Below are positions 14,616 to 15,495 of a DNA stretch of 15,495 bases, in pieces. Both the position numbers and the translations under genes were made by a program. The DNA is taken from the NCBI GenBank assembly GCA_947483545.1, contig CANKNP010000087.1, forward strand, positions 1 through 15,495. Reading direction: 5' to 3'. Below the pieces are notes generated by a model that was not told the origin of the DNA, did not search any database, and saw only the letters and a list, made by a program, of their open reading frames with translations. The DNA is from Deltaproteobacteria bacterium (GTDB lineage: Bacteria; Myxococcota; UBA796; SXON01). Position 1 is the first letter of the stretch, and every line of letters starts with the position of its first letter.

Positions 14616-14691
14616 CGAGCCGAGATGCGCTCGACTACGAGCGCGTGGCCGGTTTCGTCGGGAGTACCCTCCGAAACCGGCCCTCGGCTCG
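14616..14691 (+). ncRNA. Perfect three-way-junction fold (candidate structured RNA or palindromic element)
   Basis: Three helices tile this 76-nt segment with no unpaired base at the junction. The closing stem is 14616-14624 with 14683-14691 (9 Watson-Crick pairs). Hairpin A is 14625-14633 with 14638-14646 (9 pairs, one U-G wobble, loop ACTA). Hairpin B is 14647-14657 with 14672-14682 (11 pairs), then a 2x2 internal loop, GGG/CCC and loop AGTA. The wobble at 14626/14645 is G-U only if the plus strand is transcribed. It lies about 97 bp upstream of the sigma-54 promoter. Alternatives are an intergenic repeat such as a REP-like element, or operator palindromes read as DNA. Confidence 0.5.
14632..14661 (+). 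repeat. Dispersed repeat copy 2
   Basis: It shares CGACTACGAGCG exactly with 13602-13613, followed after a 3-nt insertion by GGCCGGTTTCGTCG versus GGCCGGCTTCGGCG in the first copy. It spans hairpin A's loop and right arm and the left arm of hairpin B in the three-way-junction element. Confidence 0.5.
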
Positions 14692-14730
14692 GGTGCGCTT
14701 GAGCACTCGCGGGAGTGGCGAGGAACTTCG

Positions 14731-14742
14731 CGGTTTGAACCG
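14731..14742. promoter_or_regulatory. Palindrome CGGTT-TG-AACCG, possible activator site
   Basis: A 5+5 bp palindrome with a 2-bp centre, about 77 bp upstream of the predicted sigma-54 start point. Its CGGTT half also occurs in the arms of hairpin B (14651 onward), centred near -150. Two spaced palindromes with a shared half-site fit upstream sites for an enhancer-binding protein, but this is inference. Confidence 0.35.
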
Positions 14743-14787
14743 GAAGCCAGCCCCGGCGACAGACTTCGCGGCAGCGACATTGGGCTC

Positions 14788-14803
14788 TGGCACGCGACTT
14801 GCT
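14788..14803 (+). promoter_or_regulatory. Sigma-54 (RpoN) -24/-12 promoter
   Basis: TGGCACGCGACTTGCT matches the sigma-54 consensus TGGCACR-N4-TTGCW at every defined position, with GG at 14789-14790 and GC at 14801-14802 at the correct 12-bp spacing. The predicted transcription start is near 14814. It sits in noncoding DNA and points at the NuoF-like gene. Sigma-54 promoters need an ATP-driven enhancer-binding activator, which fits the palindromes upstream. Confidence 0.85.
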
Positions 14804-14814
14804 ACAGACTGGCC

Positions 14815-14819
14815 AGGAG
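14815..14819 (+). promoter_or_regulatory. Shine-Dalgarno of the leader ORF
   Basis: AGGAG lies 7 nt before ATG 14827. It is at the very 5' end of the transcript predicted from the sigma-54 promoter. It is 26 nt from the TTG of the main gene, too far to serve it directly. Confidence 0.55.
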
Positions 14820-14826
14820 CCGCGAA

Positions 14827-14853
14827 ATGCACCCCGGGCTTTCTGTTGTCTAA
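14827..14853 (+). CDS. Short leader ORF overlapping the start of the NuoF-like gene
   Basis: ATG with an ideally spaced AGGAG encodes the octapeptide MHPGLSVV and stops with TAA at 14851-14853. The stop overlaps the first codons of the NuoF-like gene (TTG 14846) in another frame. It may couple or attenuate translation of the main gene. Alternatively, a one-base indel here could hide an ATG-started NuoF-like gene. There is no evidence that the peptide itself has a function. Confidence 0.35.
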   Translation: MHPGLSVV

Positions 14854-15495
14854 AGACCTCCTGATCGAGCGGTCACGCCGTCTCGCCCCGCTTCCGCTGG
14901 CCGGAAACGCCATCGACGACCTGCTCGACGGCATCCCCGAGGGCGAGGTCGCCCGGCGGCGAGGCCTCGGGCCGGCGGCGATTCGTGCGATCGCGACGTA
15001 CTACCGCCTGCTCAAGCCCGGCGCGCCCGGGGAGATCGTGCCCATCGATGCGCCCGGCGTCCGGTGCCGAAGCCTCGTGGACCCGCCGGTGGTCCTGCGC
15101 CACCTGGTGGGCGCCGCCCGCCCCGATGTCGCCGAGGACTATGAGCTGCCCGATGGCGCCGCGATCCTCGCTGCGATCGAACGCTCCGGCCTGCGAGGCC
15201 GTGGTGGCGCCGCGTTCCCCACCGCAGCGAAGTGGCGCACGGCCAGGGACACGCCTGCTGCCGACCGCATCGTCGTTGCGAACGGTGATGAGGGTGATCC
15301 TGGATCGTTCGTCGATCGCCTGCTGCTCGAAGAGGACCCCCACGCGGTGTTGGCCGGCATGGTGGCGTGCGCGCGGGTGATCGGTGCCTCCCGGGGGTTC
15401 GTGTACATCCGCGGCGAGTACCCGCGGGCGCGGGCGATCATGATCGGGGCGGTCCAGGAGGCGCGCGCCGCGGGTTGGCTCGGCGCGGGCTTCGA
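14846..15495 (+). CDS. NuoF/HndC-type NADH-binding flavoprotein subunit (5' part, runs off the window)
   Basis: 216 residues are visible and the frame is open to the window end. SGLRGRGGAAFPTAAKW (about 114-130) and VVANGDEGDPGSFVDR (143-158) are the FMN/NADH-binding blocks of the complex I 51-kDa family. VYIRGEY (about 186-192) continues the family fold. The DEGDPG form is common in NAD(P)-reducing hydrogenase and formate dehydrogenase flavoprotein subunits. The N-terminal 70 residues (GIPEGEVARRRGLGPAAIRAIATYYRLLKPG) resemble the helical start of NuoE, but the four [2Fe-2S] cysteines are missing; only Cys74 and Cys175 are seen in the visible part. The FMN loop has GGAAFPTAAKW where GGAGFPTGxKW is usual. 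The start is inferred as TTG 14846 because no ATG or GTG exists in frame before conserved sequence. A consensus sigma-54 promoter lies upstream. The iron-sulfur C-terminus is outside the window. Confidence 0.85.
   Translation, partial: MSKDLLIERSRRLAPLPLAGNAIDDLLDGIPEGEVARRRGLGPAAIRAIATYYRLLKPGAPGEIVPIDAPGVRCRSLVDPPVVLRHLVGAARPDVAEDYELPDGAAILAAIERSGLRGRGGAAFPTAAKWRTARDTPAADRIVVANGDEGDPGSFVDRLLLEEDPHAVLAGMVACARVIGASRGFVYIRGEYPRARAIMIGAVQEARAAGWLGAGF

Noticed and set aside
14616..14691. tRNA or integron attC site
   Set aside because: There are two hairpins instead of three, no anticodon or T-loop sequence, and no attC core sites, so the three-way junction fits neither.
14725..14771. Direct repeat ACTTCGCGG at 14725-14733 and 14763-14771
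   Set aside because: Nine bases, GC-rich, with no further similarity around the copies; too weak to call an operator pair.

Overview
The window is a 15.5 kb piece of a high-GC Gram-negative chromosome. The gene content fits Myxococcota or a related deltaproteobacterial-type lineage: lipoproteins with long Asp-rich calcium-binding repeats, a Ser/Thr kinase fused to an ATPase-like and helical-repeat region, an RsbX/SpoIIE-type phosphatase and a textbook sigma-54 promoter. This placement is inferred from gene types and base composition only.

Layout. (1) Positions 89-4212, plus strand: two lipoproteins and a PanE-type reductase, packed with 1-nt gaps. The first lipoprotein carries TSP3-like repeats and a VWA domain. 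The second carries a carboxypeptidase-regulatory-like domain and a putative amidotransferase-like fold. (2) Positions 13570 down to 4179, minus strand: seven tightly packed genes, in transcription order ffh, 5-formyl-THF cyclo-ligase, fbp, an alpha/beta hydrolase, a large Ser/Thr kinase, an aldehyde dehydrogenase and a DUF429 protein. Three junctions are 4-nt GTGA/ATGA stop/start overlaps. The last gene overlaps panE tail to tail by 34 bp. (3) Positions 13656-14575, plus strand, divergent from ffh: a regulator with a GAF-like N-terminus and an RsbX/SpoIIE-type phosphatase domain. Its reading frame changes twice within about 75 bp, and one change is explained exactly by a tandem TTCG duplication. 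(4) Positions 14576-14845: a dense regulatory region with a G/C hairpin, a 76-nt perfect three-way-junction fold, a second palindrome and a consensus sigma-54 promoter. (5) Position 14846 to the window end: the 5' part of a NuoF/HndC-type flavoprotein gene, with a short leader ORF overlapping its TTG start.

How the parts work together. The minus-strand cluster joins protein targeting (Ffh), one-carbon metabolism and gluconeogenesis to a signalling kinase and an aldehyde-oxidising enzyme; it is probably one transcription unit with translational coupling. The sigma-54 promoter implies that the NuoF-like redox operon is switched on by an enhancer-binding protein. The most unusual parts of the window are the 14587-14853 regulatory region, the twice-shifted phosphatase and the kinase whose ATPase-like region lacks the P-loop lysine.
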